Shown in pieces: positions 17,317 through 26,884 of a stretch of 64,000 nucleotides of DNA. Numbering within the stretch: the first letter of the stretch is position 1; every line of letters starts with the position of its first letter. The position numbers were made by a program, and so were the translations under genes. The notes under the pieces were generated by a model. That model worked only from the letters and a program-made list of their open reading frames with translations, did not search any database and had not been told where the DNA came from. The DNA is from Xanthomonas vesicatoria ATCC 35937 (GTDB lineage: Bacteria > Pseudomonadota > Gammaproteobacteria > Xanthomonadales > Xanthomonadaceae): the NCBI RefSeq assembly GCF_001908725.1, contig NZ_CP018725.1, positions 2,357,501-2,421,500 on the forward strand, in the 5' to 3' direction.

Positions 17317-18575
17317 GCCTGCAATCTCTCCGCGATCAGGGCCAGCAGTTGGTCGGCCAGCTGCGTCTTGCTGCTGCTGGGGAACACACGCTCGCCGCCC
17401 TGCCAGTAGGCGGTGGCGGCGTTGTTGTCGCTTTCGAACCCGCCGCCTTCGATCCCCACCTGGTTGGCGATGATCAGGTCCAGCCGCTTGGCCGCCAGCT
17501 TGCCACGCGCGTAGTGCTCCACGTCGTGCGTTTCGGCCGCAAAACCGACCACCAGCTTGAGCGCGCCGGTCTGCGCGGCGACCTCGGACAGGATGTCCGG
17601 GGTGCGCACCAGTTCCAGGGTGAGCGTTTCACCGGTCTTTTTGATCTTCTGCGACACCACCCGCTTGGGGGTGTAGTCGGCGACAGCGGCCGCGCCGATA
17701 TAGATATCGGCCGGGAACGCGCCCAGCACCGCATCGCGCATCTGTGCCGCCGAGCGCACGTCGATGCGCTGTACGCCGACCGGCGTAGTCTGGTGCACCG
17801 GCCCGCTGACCAGTACCACCTCGGCGCCCTGGCGCGCGGCGGCGGCGGCCAGCGCGTAGCCCATCTTGCCGCTGCTACGGTTGCCGACGTAGCGCACCGG
17901 GTCCAGGTCCTCGAAGGTAGGCCCGGCGCTGATGACGATGCGCAGGCCATCCAGCTCTGCGCTGCTGGGCACAAAGGCCGGCGTAGCAGTGGGCGGGGGC
18001 GCGTCGACAGCGGCGGCGGTGCCGGCCAGTGCGGCAATGATCGCCGCCGGCTCGGCCAGGCGGCCGGGTCCGGACTCGCCTTCGGCCAGCGGGCCGTCGT
18101 CGGGGCCGATCACTGCCACGCCGCGCGCGCGCAGGGTGGCGATATTGGCCTGGGTGGCCGGGTGCAGCCACATGCGGTGGTTCATGGCCGGGGCCACGGT
18201 CAGCGGCGCGGTGGTGGCCAGGCACAGTGTGGTGACCAGGTCGTCGGCCAACCCGTGTGCCAGGCGCGCCAGCAGATCGGCGGTGGCCGGCGCCACGATC
18301 ACCCGGTCGGCCCAGCGGGCCAGTTCGATATGCCCCATCGCCTGCTCGGCGGCGCTGTCCCACAGCGTGGTACGGGTCGGTTGCCCGGACAGTGCCTGAA
18401 AGCTCAGCGGGGTGACGAATTGTTGCGCGCCGCCGGTCATGGCGACCTGCACCTGTGCGCCGGCGTCGCGCAGGCGACGGACCAGTTCGAGCGATTTGTA
18501 AGCGGCAATGCCTCCGCCGACGCACAGCAGCAAACGCTGTCCGTCCAGGGGGCGGGCCTGAGTGGAGCCGATCAC
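17313..18575 (-). CDS. coaBC: Bifunctional phosphopantothenoylcysteine decarboxylase/phosphopantothenate-cysteine ligase
   Basis: Two successive steps of coenzyme A synthesis: the CoaB domain joins cysteine to phosphopantothenate, and the CoaC flavoprotein domain decarboxylates the product. The 420-residue protein has CoaC first ([20 protein letters not shown], catalytic His in [18 protein letters not shown]) and CoaB second ([39 protein letters not shown]). At the flap where E. coli has ACGDIGPGRM with a catalytic Cys, this protein reads [10 protein letters not shown], so the Cys is replaced by Glu. Whether this matters is discussed in the findings. First gene of the coaBC-dut-algC operon, divergent from radC. 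Confidence 0.95.
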   Translation of the reverse strand: MIGSTQARPLDGQRLLLCVGGGIAAYKSLELVRRLRDAGAQVQVAMTGGAQQFVTPLSFQALSGQPTRTTLWDSAAEQAMGHIELARWADRVIVAPATADLLARLAHGLADDLVTTLCLATTAPLTVAPAMNHRMWLHPATQANIATLRARGVAVIGPDDGPLAEGESGPGRLAEPAAIIAALAGTAAAVDAPPPTATPAFVPSSAELDGLRIVISAGPTFEDLDPVRYVGNRSSGKMGYALAAAAARQGAEVVLVSGPVHQTTPVGVQRIDVRSAAQMRDAVLGAFPADIYIGAAAVADYTPKRVVSQKIKKTGETLTLELVRTPDILSEVAAQTGALKLVVGFAAETHDVEHYARGKLAAKRLDLIIANQVGIEGGGFESDNNAATAYWQGGERVFPSSSKTQLADQLLALIAERLQA

Positions 18576-18671
18576 GTCGGGGTCGTCCTACGGTTACAAG
18601 GACAACTAGATTAGCCGATGCCCCCGCTTGCCCTGATGTGCGTGGGCGATAAGCACCGGCAATCTCGCCAT

Positions 18672-19349
18672 ATGCACATCCACGATTGGCCCACCAACGA
18701 ACGCCCGCGCGAGAAACTTCTGGCACGCGGAGCCGCCGCCCTCTCCGATGCGGAGCTGTTGGCGATCTTTGTCGGCTCCGGGCTGCGCGGCCAGGATGCG
18801 GTGCAGACCGCGCGCGATCTGCTGCATCGCCACGGCCCGCTGCGCCTGTTGCTGGATCGCCCGGCCAAGGCCCTGGCGCATTTGCCCGGGCTGGGCCCCG
18901 CCTCGGCGTGCAAGCTCAGCGCAGCAATGGAACTGGCGCATCGCCACCTGATGAGCGAACTGGAACGCGGCGAGGCGTTGAGCGACCCGCCCAGCGTGGG
19001 CCGCTACTTCTCGCAGCGGCTGCGCGCGCGGGCCTATGAAGTGTTCGCGGTGCTGTTCCTGGATAACCGCCACCGCGCGATCGCCTTCGAGGAGCTGTTC
19101 ACCGGCACCATCGACGGTGCCGACATCCATCCGCGCGAAGTGGTGCGGCGGGCGCTCCTGCACAACGCCGCTGCAGTGATCGTCGGGCACAACCACCCGT
19201 CCGGCAACCCGGAGCCGTCCGAAGCCGACCGCGCGGTCACCCGGCGTTTGCTGCAGGGCCTGGACCTGGTGGACATCCGCCTTCTGGACCATTTCGTGAT
19301 CGGCGATGGACGTCCAGTGTCGTTAGCCGAGCGCGGCTGGCTGGAATGA
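18672..19349 (+). CDS. radC: RadC/YeeS family JAB-domain protein
   Basis: A 225-residue protein with an N-terminal helix-hairpin-helix-like half ([19 protein letters not shown]) and a C-terminal JAB/MPN metallo-isopeptidase fold. The zinc motif is visible as [15 protein letters not shown], followed by [11 protein letters not shown]. Despite the name, a role in DNA repair is unproven. The start at 18672 ([17 protein letters not shown]) is the usual family beginning; the open frame extends 18 codons further up. It is divergent from coaBC and followed by argS about 90 bases later. Confidence 0.93.
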   Translation: MHIHDWPTNERPREKLLARGAAALSDAELLAIFVGSGLRGQDAVQTARDLLHRHGPLRLLLDRPAKALAHLPGLGPASACKLSAAMELAHRHLMSELERGEALSDPPSVGRYFSQRLRARAYEVFAVLFLDNRHRAIAFEELFTGTIDGADIHPREVVRRALLHNAAAVIVGHNHPSGNPEPSEADRAVTRRLLQGLDLVDIRLLDHFVIGDGRPVSLAERGWLE

Positions 19350-19435
19350 GTCCGCCGCGCCGACCTGAACCATCGGCCGGACCGTGTGCCGCGCGGTCGG
19401 GTAAAATCGCTGGTTTGGTTCCAAGCAGATCCCAC

Positions 19436-21124
19436 GTGAAAGCCCTACTCCGCGCATTGATCGGCCAAGGCATCGAAGCCTTGCGCGCCAACGGCACCCT
19501 GCCCGCCGACACCCTGCCGCCGGATTTTGTGGTCGAGCGACCCAAGACACGCGAACACGGCGACTTCGCCACCAATGCCGCGATGCTGCTGGCCAAGGCT
19601 GCGCGCAGCAACCCGCGTGCGCTGGCGCAGGCGCTGGTCGCGGCCTTGCCGGCCAGCGACGACGTGGCCAAGGTGGAGATCGCCGGGCCCGGCTTCATCA
19701 ATTTCCATCTGGCGCCCACCGCGTATCAGCGCGAGGTTGCCCATGTGATCAAGCAGGGCAACGACTACGGTCGCGGCCTGGCTGGTAACGGCCGCTCGGT
19801 CGGCGTGGAATATGTCTCGGCCAACCCCACCGGCCCGCTGCATGTGGGCCACGGCCGCGCTGCGGCGATCGGCGACAGCCTGGCCCGCGTGCTCGAAGCC
19901 AATGGCTGGAACGTCAAGCGCGAGTTCTACTACAACGATGCCGGCGTGCAGATCGAGAACCTGGCGCTGTCGGTGCAGGCGCGCGCGCAGGGGCTCACTC
20001 CCGACAGCGCTGGCTGGCCGGAAAATGGCTACCGCGGCGACTACATCGCCGATGTAGCCAACGCCTACTTGGCCGGCGACACCGTCGATCTGGAAGGCCA
20101 CCTGGTCTCCGGCAGCAAGGACCCGGCCGATCTCGAATCGATCCGTCGCTTTGCGGTGGCCTATCTGCGCAACGAGCAGAACCACGACCTGGCCGCGTTT
20201 CGCGTCGACTTCGATATCTATTTCCTGGAAAGCTCGCTGTACAAGGACGGCAAGGTCGAAGAGGCGGTGCAGAAGCTGATCGCGTCCGGCCATACCTATG
20301 AAGAAGGCGGCGCGTTGTGGCTGAAGTCCACCGACTTCGGCGACGACAAGGACCGTGTCATGCGCAAGTCCGATGGCACCTACACCTACTTCGTGCCGGA
20401 CGTGGCCTATCACCTGACCAAGTGGCAACGCGGCTACGAACGCGCGATCACCGAGCTGGGGGCCGACCACCACGGCTCGCTGACCCGCGTGCGCGCCGGC
20501 CTCCAGGCGATGGAGCTAGGCATCCCGCAAGGATGGCCGGAATACGTGCTGCACCAGATGGTCACGGTGATGCGTGACGGTGAAGAAGTAAAACTCGGCA
20601 AGCGCGCCGGCGGTTACATCACCCTGCGCGACCTCATCGAAGAAACCAGCGCCGATGCGGTGCGCTGGTTCCTGATCGCGCGCAAGCCCGATTCGCAGCT
20701 CACCTTCGACATCGACCTGGCGCGCGCGCAGAGCAACGATAACCCGGTGTTCTACGTGCAATATGCGCACGCACGGGTGTGCAGCGTGCTGCGTCAGGCG
20801 CAGGAAAAGGGCTTCAAGTACGAGCAGGCCAATGGTCTTGCACAGCTGGCCCGGCTGGACGACGAGCATTCGCTCAACGTGATGCTGGAGCTATCGCGCT
20901 ACCCGGAAGTGGTGGACATCGCCGGCCAGGCGCTGGAGCCGTACCAGATCGCACAGTACCTGCGTGAATTGGCGCATGCCTTCCACACGTGGTATCACAA
21001 CACCAAGCTGCTGGTGGACGATGCGGCAGAGCGCGACGCAAAACTCACCCTCGCCGTCGCGACCCAGCAGGTGCTTGCCAACGGCCTGGAATTGCTCGGC
21101 GTCAGCGCCCCAGAAAAAATGTAA
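19436..21124 (+). CDS. argS: Arginyl-tRNA synthetase
   Basis: Class Ia synthetase charging tRNA-Arg; cytoplasmic monomer of 562 residues. The N-terminal Add1 domain ([19 protein letters not shown]) is followed by the HIGH-type signature [20 protein letters not shown] and the ArgRS hallmark [18 protein letters not shown]. The KMSKS position reads VKLGKRAGG, typical for bacterial ArgRS, and the DALR anticodon-binding domain follows. The start is a GTG at 19436, chosen because the family N-terminus begins there. TAAAAT at 19402-19407 may be the -10 box. Confidence 0.96.
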   Translation: MKALLRALIGQGIEALRANGTLPADTLPPDFVVERPKTREHGDFATNAAMLLAKAARSNPRALAQALVAALPASDDVAKVEIAGPGFINFHLAPTAYQREVAHVIKQGNDYGRGLAGNGRSVGVEYVSANPTGPLHVGHGRAAAIGDSLARVLEANGWNVKREFYYNDAGVQIENLALSVQARAQGLTPDSAGWPENGYRGDYIADVANAYLAGDTVDLEGHLVSGSKDPADLESIRRFAVAYLRNEQNHDLAAFRVDFDIYFLESSLYKDGKVEEAVQKLIASGHTYEEGGALWLKSTDFGDDKDRVMRKSDGTYTYFVPDVAYHLTKWQRGYERAITELGADHHGSLTRVRAGLQAMELGIPQGWPEYVLHQMVTVMRDGEEVKLGKRAGGYITLRDLIEETSADAVRWFLIARKPDSQLTFDIDLARAQSNDNPVFYVQYAHARVCSVLRQAQEKGFKYEQANGLAQLARLDDEHSLNVMLELSRYPEVVDIAGQALEPYQIAQYLRELAHAFHTWYHNTKLLVDDAAERDAKLTLAVATQQVLANGLELLGVSAPEKM

Positions 21125-21267
21125 GTCACTTAGGAGCTGCCAGGCAGGCGTGGGCTACGCCTGTTTGCGCACTCAGCAGCGGTCGCCGTCGCGCGGCAGC
21201 GGCGGCGGCGATTGCCGCACCAAGCCGGGCGCACCGCCCGCAACGACACGATTCGGAGAAGTGGTAG

Positions 21268-22128
21268 ATGGCAGCACGACGCGGTAAGAGCCAGGCACGA
21301 CGCAACACCAGCCATGGCACGCCCGGTTGGGTGTGGTTGGTAGCGGGCGCCGCGATTGCGGCAGTGATCTTCCTGGCTGCACCCAACCTGTTCAAGAAGG
21401 ACGGCGACGGCTTCCTGCGGGTGGGGCCGCGAGCCAATCCGGACGCGCAGCCCGAACCGGTGGCCGATGCCGACACCGATACGCCGGCCGAGTTGCCCAA
21501 GCCCGGGGCACAACCGCCCAAGCCGCAGCCCAAGCCGGGCGATGCCCAGACCCAATACGACTTCTACACCGTGCTGCCCGGCAAGGAAGTGCAGATGTCC
21601 GACGCCGAGCTGGCTGCCAGTGCACGTGCCGAAGAAGCCGCGCGTGCGCGCGCTGCATTGGAAGGCAAGCCCATCGCGCCGGCGCCGGGAGCAGCGGCCA
21701 GTGTCGCTGCGGCCACGCCAGCGGCCAGCGTGCCGATGCCGTTGAAGGAAACCGCCACCAGCGCGCCCAAGCCGTTGCCGGAAGCCACTCAGACACGTCC
21801 GGCAGCCACGCCAGCACCGGCCACCACAGCGGCCCTCACCACGCCGGCCGCTGCGCCTCCGGCGACGGCGACGGCAGCACCGGCCGCCACCGATAACACC
21901 CGTTACATCCTGCAGGCCGGCTCGTTCGGCGCCTCTGGCGACGCCGAGTCGACCAAGGCCAAGCTAGCGATGATGGGGCTTGCCGCGCGCGTGGAATCGG
22001 CCGACATCAGCGGCAAGAAGGTTTATCGCGTGCGCATGGGGCCGTACGGTACCGCAAGCGAGCTGGCCGAAGCCAAGCAGAAGCTCACCGGCAGCGGCTT
22101 GCCGGCCATCGCGATCAAGGCGCAGTAA
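21268..22128 (+). CDS. SPOR domain-containing membrane protein (FtsN-like)
   Basis: A 286-residue bitopic inner-membrane protein. It has a basic cytoplasmic tail (MAARRGKSQARRN), one membrane helix (WVWLVAGAAIAAVIFLAA), a long Pro/Ala-rich periplasmic linker (about residues 60-210), and a C-terminal SPOR domain (YILQAGSFGASGDAESTKAK to GPYGTASELAEAKQKL), which binds denuded septal glycan strands. The layout is that of FtsN and related division proteins, and gene position next to argS is also common for ftsN. Assignment as true FtsN is likely but not proved, because other SPOR proteins share the layout. Confidence 0.88.
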   Translation: MAARRGKSQARRNTSHGTPGWVWLVAGAAIAAVIFLAAPNLFKKDGDGFLRVGPRANPDAQPEPVADADTDTPAELPKPGAQPPKPQPKPGDAQTQYDFYTVLPGKEVQMSDAELAASARAEEAARARAALEGKPIAPAPGAAASVAAATPAASVPMPLKETATSAPKPLPEATQTRPAATPAPATTAALTTPAAAPPATATAAPAATDNTRYILQAGSFGASGDAESTKAKLAMMGLAARVESADISGKKVYRVRMGPYGTASELAEAKQKLTGSGLPAIAIKAQ

Positions 22129-22136
22129 GCGCCGTG

Positions 22137-22667
22137 ATGCGTCGCCTCGCCATTGCGCTGCTAGGGCTGCTTGCGCTGGCCGGCACGGCGCAGGCCACCG
22201 AGCAGATTCCCGACCAGATCCAGATCGATGGCCGGCAGGCAACGTTGCTGGCCGAGCCGCTGTCCGGGCCGCTGGATGACCCCGCCACCTGGAAGCGCTT
22301 CGTGGCGCAGGCAGGCAGTGCGCTGGGCGGCTGCAGCGCCAACTGGCGCGGCTATCAGGCGTTCTGGCGCGTGGATGCCCAGCAACTGGTGCTCGATCGC
22401 GTGGTGCTGGGCGCCTGCGCCAAGGCGCCGCCGGAGCTGCCGCTGTCAGTGCTGTTCCCCGACCAGCGCGCGCCGGTCGCGGCGGTGTGGGTGGATGGCG
22501 AGGTGATTGCCGCTCTGCCGGCTGCAGACAACGCACCGTCCGATGTGCCCGCCAGCTATGTGCTGCTGCGGTTGCGTCGAGGACATGTATTGGCTCGCGA
22601 ACCGCTCACTGCGGACATGCTGCGCGCACGTCAGGACGCAGCTGCACGCCCGGTTCCTGGTCCCTGA
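22137..22667 (+). CDS. Exported protein of unknown function
   Basis: A 176-residue protein with a clear signal peptide (MRRLAIALLGLLALAGTAQA). The mature part has two cysteines (GGCSANWRG and LGACAKAPP), which could form a disulfide, and ends in a charged helix. It starts eight bases after the SPOR gene stop and is probably on the same transcript. I do not recognise the family. The product is expected in the periplasm. A GTG at 22134 precedes the ATG, but the ATG is the better start. Confidence 0.75.
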   Translation: MRRLAIALLGLLALAGTAQATEQIPDQIQIDGRQATLLAEPLSGPLDDPATWKRFVAQAGSALGGCSANWRGYQAFWRVDAQQLVLDRVVLGACAKAPPELPLSVLFPDQRAPVAAVWVDGEVIAALPAADNAPSDVPASYVLLRLRRGHVLAREPLTADMLRARQDAAARPVPGP

Positions 22668-22749
22668 GAGTGGCTGATACGACCACTGCGCTCACCGCCA
22701 GGCGGGCGGGGCCTTTGCTCGGTGTGGCATGCATCACTCGTACGCTTTA
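22664..22749 (+). repeat. Dispersed intergenic repeat, best-preserved copy
   Basis: Runs from CTGAGAGTGGCTGATACGAC through TGCGCTCACCGCCAGGCGGG and CTCGGTGTGGCATGCATCAC to TCGTACGCTTTA. Related copies lie at 2313-2395, 3978-4032, 35111-35188 and, in short form, 44514-44550 and 43625-43650 (reverse). All are between genes. No coding frame is conserved among them. Confidence 0.6.
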
Positions 22750-22779
22750 ATTCCGGACGCGCCAGCCACCCCCCTCTGA

Positions 22780-23592
<813 letters not shown>

Positions 23593-23593
23593 G

Positions 23594-23766
23594 GAAACGA
23601 CGCCGCATCTGCGGCGACCCGCAGTGAAGATGCGCTGCCCACATCCACGGTGTGGCAGCGGGGTTCCGACCCGCCTCGTGGGTGGTGAGCGCCCCCTCTA
23701 TCGCCCCTTGCTGATCCACTGCAGACACGCACAGCGATTCTCGAAAGCCGCGCACTGCGCGGCTTT
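23594..23766 (+). ncRNA. Candidate structured RNA or 3' UTR after ydfG
   Basis: The 170 bases after the ydfG stop hold several hairpins: GCCGCATCTGCGGC; CGCTGCC with GGCAGCG around an ACA/TGT extension; and ACCCGCCTCGTGGGT. The last hairpin is an intrinsic terminator. No promoter of its own was recognised, so it may be a stable 3' UTR rather than an independent small RNA. No known family identified. Confidence 0.3.
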
Positions 23767-23772
23767 TCTTTT
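23744..23772 (+). terminator. Rho-independent terminator
   Basis: Perfect 10-bp stem AAAGCCGCGC / GCGCGGCTTT with loop ACT, followed by TCTTTTC. Ends transcription after ydfG and its 3' region. The A-rich left side may also serve the convergent acyltransferase gene. Confidence 0.85.
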
Positions 23773-23792
23773 CAGCGATTCCGCAAGCTGCG

Positions 23793-24959
23793 CTACGCCG
23801 ACTCGGCTATGCCGCCCGATTGCGCACGGCTACGCAGCAACACACCGCGCAGCCGCAGGAAAGGACGCTCCACGCTGTAGTGCAGCAATGCGCCCGCCAG
23901 CAGCGCAACCACGCCATACACCGCAAATGCCAGCACGCCACGGCCGTCCAATGCCGCGCCGAACCAGGTCTGGGTCACATGGAACATTGCCTTGTGGGTC
24001 AGATACAGGCTGTAGGAGATCGCCGCCAGCCATGCCGCGCCCGGCACCCGCAGCCGGCCGAACAGCGTGTGGGTGGCAGTGCCTGCCAGCACCAGCAATG
24101 CCAGCCCGAGCGAGAGCACCGGCCAACCCAACGCATTGCCGATCAACCCGGTGCGCTCGCGAAACAGCCACATTGCCAGCGCCATGACCGCAACGCCGGC
24201 AAGCAACCAGGTGCCGCCGCGCTGCTGCAGCCGTTGCCAGAGCTGCGGACGGAACACCTTGAGCACCGCCAGCACCACGCCGGCCAGCAGGCCGTCGAGA
24301 CGGTTCCAGGTGGGGAAATAGAGATCTTCGACAAACCAGTTGCGCTGCTGCCCGCCGCCCACCTGATCCAGCGCCGTGTTGTGCAGCCACACGCTGGTGC
24401 GCAATGCGATGCCGGCCAGCACCACCGCCACGCACAACGCAATGAAGCGCCCGGCCGACGGCCGCCGTAACAACAGCATGGCCAGCAAGGGAAAGACCAG
24501 ATAGAAATGCTCTTCCACGCACAGCGACCAGGCATGCGAAAACGCGGCCTGCTGGCCGTAATCGACCAACAGATTCAAGGTGAAGGTGGCGAACATCCAC
24601 CACGGCGCCAGGCCGGGCGCTTCGCGCACGCCCGGCCACGCGATGTACACCAGCAACACCACTGCAAACGCCGGCAGGATGCGCAACGCGCGCCGCAGAT
24701 AAAAATCCTTGAAGTCCAGGCGCTGCCCGCGCGCCAACGGCGTCAGCACCTGGCTGCCGATCAAAAACCCGCTGAGCACGAAGAACAGGTCCACCCCCAT
24801 CCAGCCATAGCGCGACAGCCATGCCCAGTCCGGCCCCAGGCCACCGACCACGAATGCGTGGAACAGCATCACCCAGACGATCGCGATACCACGCAGCAGG
24901 TCCAGGGCGGGATAGCGCATATCAGCGATCGGCAATGAGGAAGCCCGATTGTGCCGCAT
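23793..24959 (-). CDS. Acyltransferase 3 family membrane protein
   Basis: Integral membrane O-acyltransferase (OafA/YrhL type) that usually acetylates LPS, exopolysaccharide or other envelope sugars. Motifs MRYPALDLLRGIAIVWVMLF, FHAF, GWMGVDLFFVLSGFLIG, DFYLRRALRILPAF and HAWSLCVEEHFYLVFPLL are all hallmarks, and about ten hydrophobic segments follow. I give the ATG at 24959 (388 residues), which has GGAGG very close in front; the ATG at 24920 (MRYPALDLL) is an equally plausible start. It converges with ydfG. The acceptor sugar cannot be told from the sequence. Confidence 0.88.
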   Translation of the reverse strand: MRHNRASSLPIADMRYPALDLLRGIAIVWVMLFHAFVVGGLGPDWAWLSRYGWMGVDLFFVLSGFLIGSQVLTPLARGQRLDFKDFYLRRALRILPAFAVVLLVYIAWPGVREAPGLAPWWMFATFTLNLLVDYGQQAAFSHAWSLCVEEHFYLVFPLLAMLLLRRPSAGRFIALCVAVVLAGIALRTSVWLHNTALDQVGGGQQRNWFVEDLYFPTWNRLDGLLAGVVLAVLKVFRPQLWQRLQQRGGTWLLAGVAVMALAMWLFRERTGLIGNALGWPVLSLGLALLVLAGTATHTLFGRLRVPGAAWLAAISYSLYLTHKAMFHVTQTWFGAALDGRGVLAFAVYGVVALLAGALLHYSVERPFLRLRGVLLRSRAQSGGIAESA

Positions 24960-25552
24960 GACCTCCGCCCGTGCGTAAGTCGCTGTCTGCGTAACCAGCG
25001 GTGCAGTACGGTAGACGAGACCGAAAGTGACCCGCAGTCGGGGCGGCCTCGCACCCTGGGCAAGCATCGGCATGCAAGACGCCACCCGCCAAGGCGACAG
25101 ACAGGCATTCAGCGGCAGACGATCACTGCGACGGACGTGCCTTGAAATACCACCATGGCAGCGCGCAATGGGTGCGGTTGGCAGCATTGCGACATGCCAC
25201 TGCACTTGCGCCGCATGGCGAGGAGTGCATCGTCGATCAGCAGCGATGTGGTCGGCGGCGGCGACCGACACGCATCGACAGCCCAACGCTTAACCCTTGC
25301 CGCTACCGCCCCACCGCATGACACCGCCGACGTGAACGGCTAACACTACCGGGCGAGCAATCGTCAGACGATGCGCACGGCGCGCTCAAACCAACGTGTA
25401 CGAGTCGCACATGGCGCAACCAACAACGGCCGTGTCCACCTGACGGTGGGCGCAGGCGTCTTGTTAGACGCCCCTGTCCTGCTAGCCCATGCTGGCACGC
25501 ATCTGTCGGCCAGCACGACGCGCGGCCTGAGAGTGACACGGCACGATCATCC
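24960..25552. other. Intergenic stretch, nothing clear
   Basis: About 590 bases without a supported gene. A GGCGTCT/AGACGCC hairpin (25455-25472) lies about 80 bases beyond the stop of the minus-strand glycosyltransferase, but no T-tract follows in that direction, so it is only a weak terminator candidate. Confidence 0.4.
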
Positions 25553-26884
25553 TCAAGCCACCGCGGCCTGCTCGATCCGTGTCACCCGCGCGACTGGATG
25601 CAACAGGCCCCAGGCTTCCAACTGATCGACCGCGTTGCGCACGCCGTCTTCGTCGCGAATGCGCTGGCCCAGCGCGCGTGCCGCCGCGCGCATGGTGGGT
25701 GTACTTGCCTGGCGCAGCGCCTCGGCCAGCGTCTCCGGCTGCAGGCCGACACGTGCAAGCGCAGGTGGCGCCACCCCCCGTTGGGCCAGGCAATGCGCCC
25801 AGAACGGTTGGTCGTAGCCGAACGGCAGCACTACCGACGGAATCCCTGCCGCAAGCGCCGCACCGGTGGTACCGGCGCCGCCGTGATGCACGGCCGCAGT
25901 CACCCGTGGAAACAACCAATCGTGCGGCGCCTGTTCCAGATGGAAGAAGCGCCCGGCGTCCTCTGCGCCTGCGGTGTCGGCGGTTGCCAAACCGCCCCAG
26001 CCACTGGCAAGCAATGCGCGTTGCCCGGTCAGGCGCACGGCGGCCTTGACCGTGGCGGTGAGCTGCACCGCATCGCTGCTGGTCATGCTGCCGAAGCCGA
26101 GATACAGCGGGGGCGGCCCGGCCTGCAGAAACGCCTGCAGTGCAGCCGGCGGTTGCCACTGCGGCTGCGGCAGTTGCCAGAATCCGCAGATCTGCGCGCT
26201 TTGCGGCCAGTCCGGCGGGCGTGGGCACAGCTGCGCGCTGTAGCCATAGATCACACGCAACGCAGCACGGTCCGGGCCGCGCCATGGATACGCCGGCAAC
26301 CCCAGCGCCGGCCGCACGATGTCATTGAGCGCAGGGCGCATCAGCTGCCAGCCGGCAAACCGCACCACGTGGTGCAGGGCCACATTCACCTGCCCGGGCA
26401 GACGTACGTTGGGCATCACCATCAACGGCAGATGGCGCGAGGCAGTGAGCGGCTGCAGTTGTGCAAAGCACACCGGCAACCCGTAGGCCTGACCCAGGCT
26501 GTGCGCCAGGAAACTTGCACTGCCCACCCCGAGGATCAAACCGGCATCGGCGCAGGCCGCCCTGCCCTGCTCTGCCCAATCGCGCGCCCAGCTCAGCAAC
26601 TGCGCACGCAAGGTGCCCCAGATGCCACGCCAGCCGCCGCGCATTTCTGCGACGTCCGGATTGCCCTGCAGCAGCTTCTGGTGGTCGCCGCTGAGCGGAA
26701 AAAACTCCAGCCCGTTGGCGCGGATCAGCACTTCAAAGTTGGGGCTGGTCAGTACCCGCACCGTGTAACCGCGCTGCTGCAGACCACGCCCAAGCGCGAT
26801 GATCGGGCGCACATCGCCATGCGTCCCTAAGGTGGCGATGACGATCGGGCGGTTTGCTGTGGCCGATGCAAGAAACTCAGGCAT
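25553..26884 (-). CDS. GT1 family glycosyltransferase (antibiotic/lipid glycosyltransferase type)
   Basis: A 443-residue GT-B enzyme. It starts MPEFLASATANRPIVIATLG with THGDVRPIIALGRGLQQRG, the acceptor-side opening of the GtfA/UGT family, and later has LYLGFGSMTSSDA and the donor-binding stretch HHGGAGTTGAALAAGIPSVV with PFGYDQPFWA. Such enzymes put a sugar on small hydrophobic acceptors such as peptides, polyketides, sterols or carotenoids. The start overlaps the end of the NRPS thioesterase frame by eight bases, so it is translationally coupled and probably decorates the NRPS product. The donor sugar is unknown. Confidence 0.9.
   Translation of the reverse strand: MPEFLASATANRPIVIATLGTHGDVRPIIALGRGLQQRGYTVRVLTSPNFEVLIRANGLEFFPLSGDHQKLLQGNPDVAEMRGGWRGIWGTLRAQLLSWARDWAEQGRAACADAGLILGVGSASFLAHSLGQAYGLPVCFAQLQPLTASRHLPLMVMPNVRLPGQVNVALHHVVRFAGWQLMRPALNDIVRPALGLPAYPWRGPDRAALRVIYGYSAQLCPRPPDWPQSAQICGFWQLPQPQWQPPAALQAFLQAGPPPLYLGFGSMTSSDAVQLTATVKAAVRLTGQRALLASGWGGLATADTAGAEDAGRFFHLEQAPHDWLFPRVTAAVHHGGAGTTGAALAAGIPSVVLPFGYDQPFWAHCLAQRGVAPPALARVGLQPETLAEALRQASTPTMRAAARALGQRIRDEDGVRNAVDQLEAWGLLHPVARVTRIEQAAVA

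Noticed and set aside
24960..25286. N-terminal extension of the acyltransferase
   Set aside because: The extra residues are Arg/Cys/His-rich and unlike a membrane protein start; the family begins at MRYPALDLLRG.
25455..25472. Terminator of the GT1 gene
   Set aside because: The hairpin is perfect but lacks a T-tract on the minus strand, so I left it only as a note.
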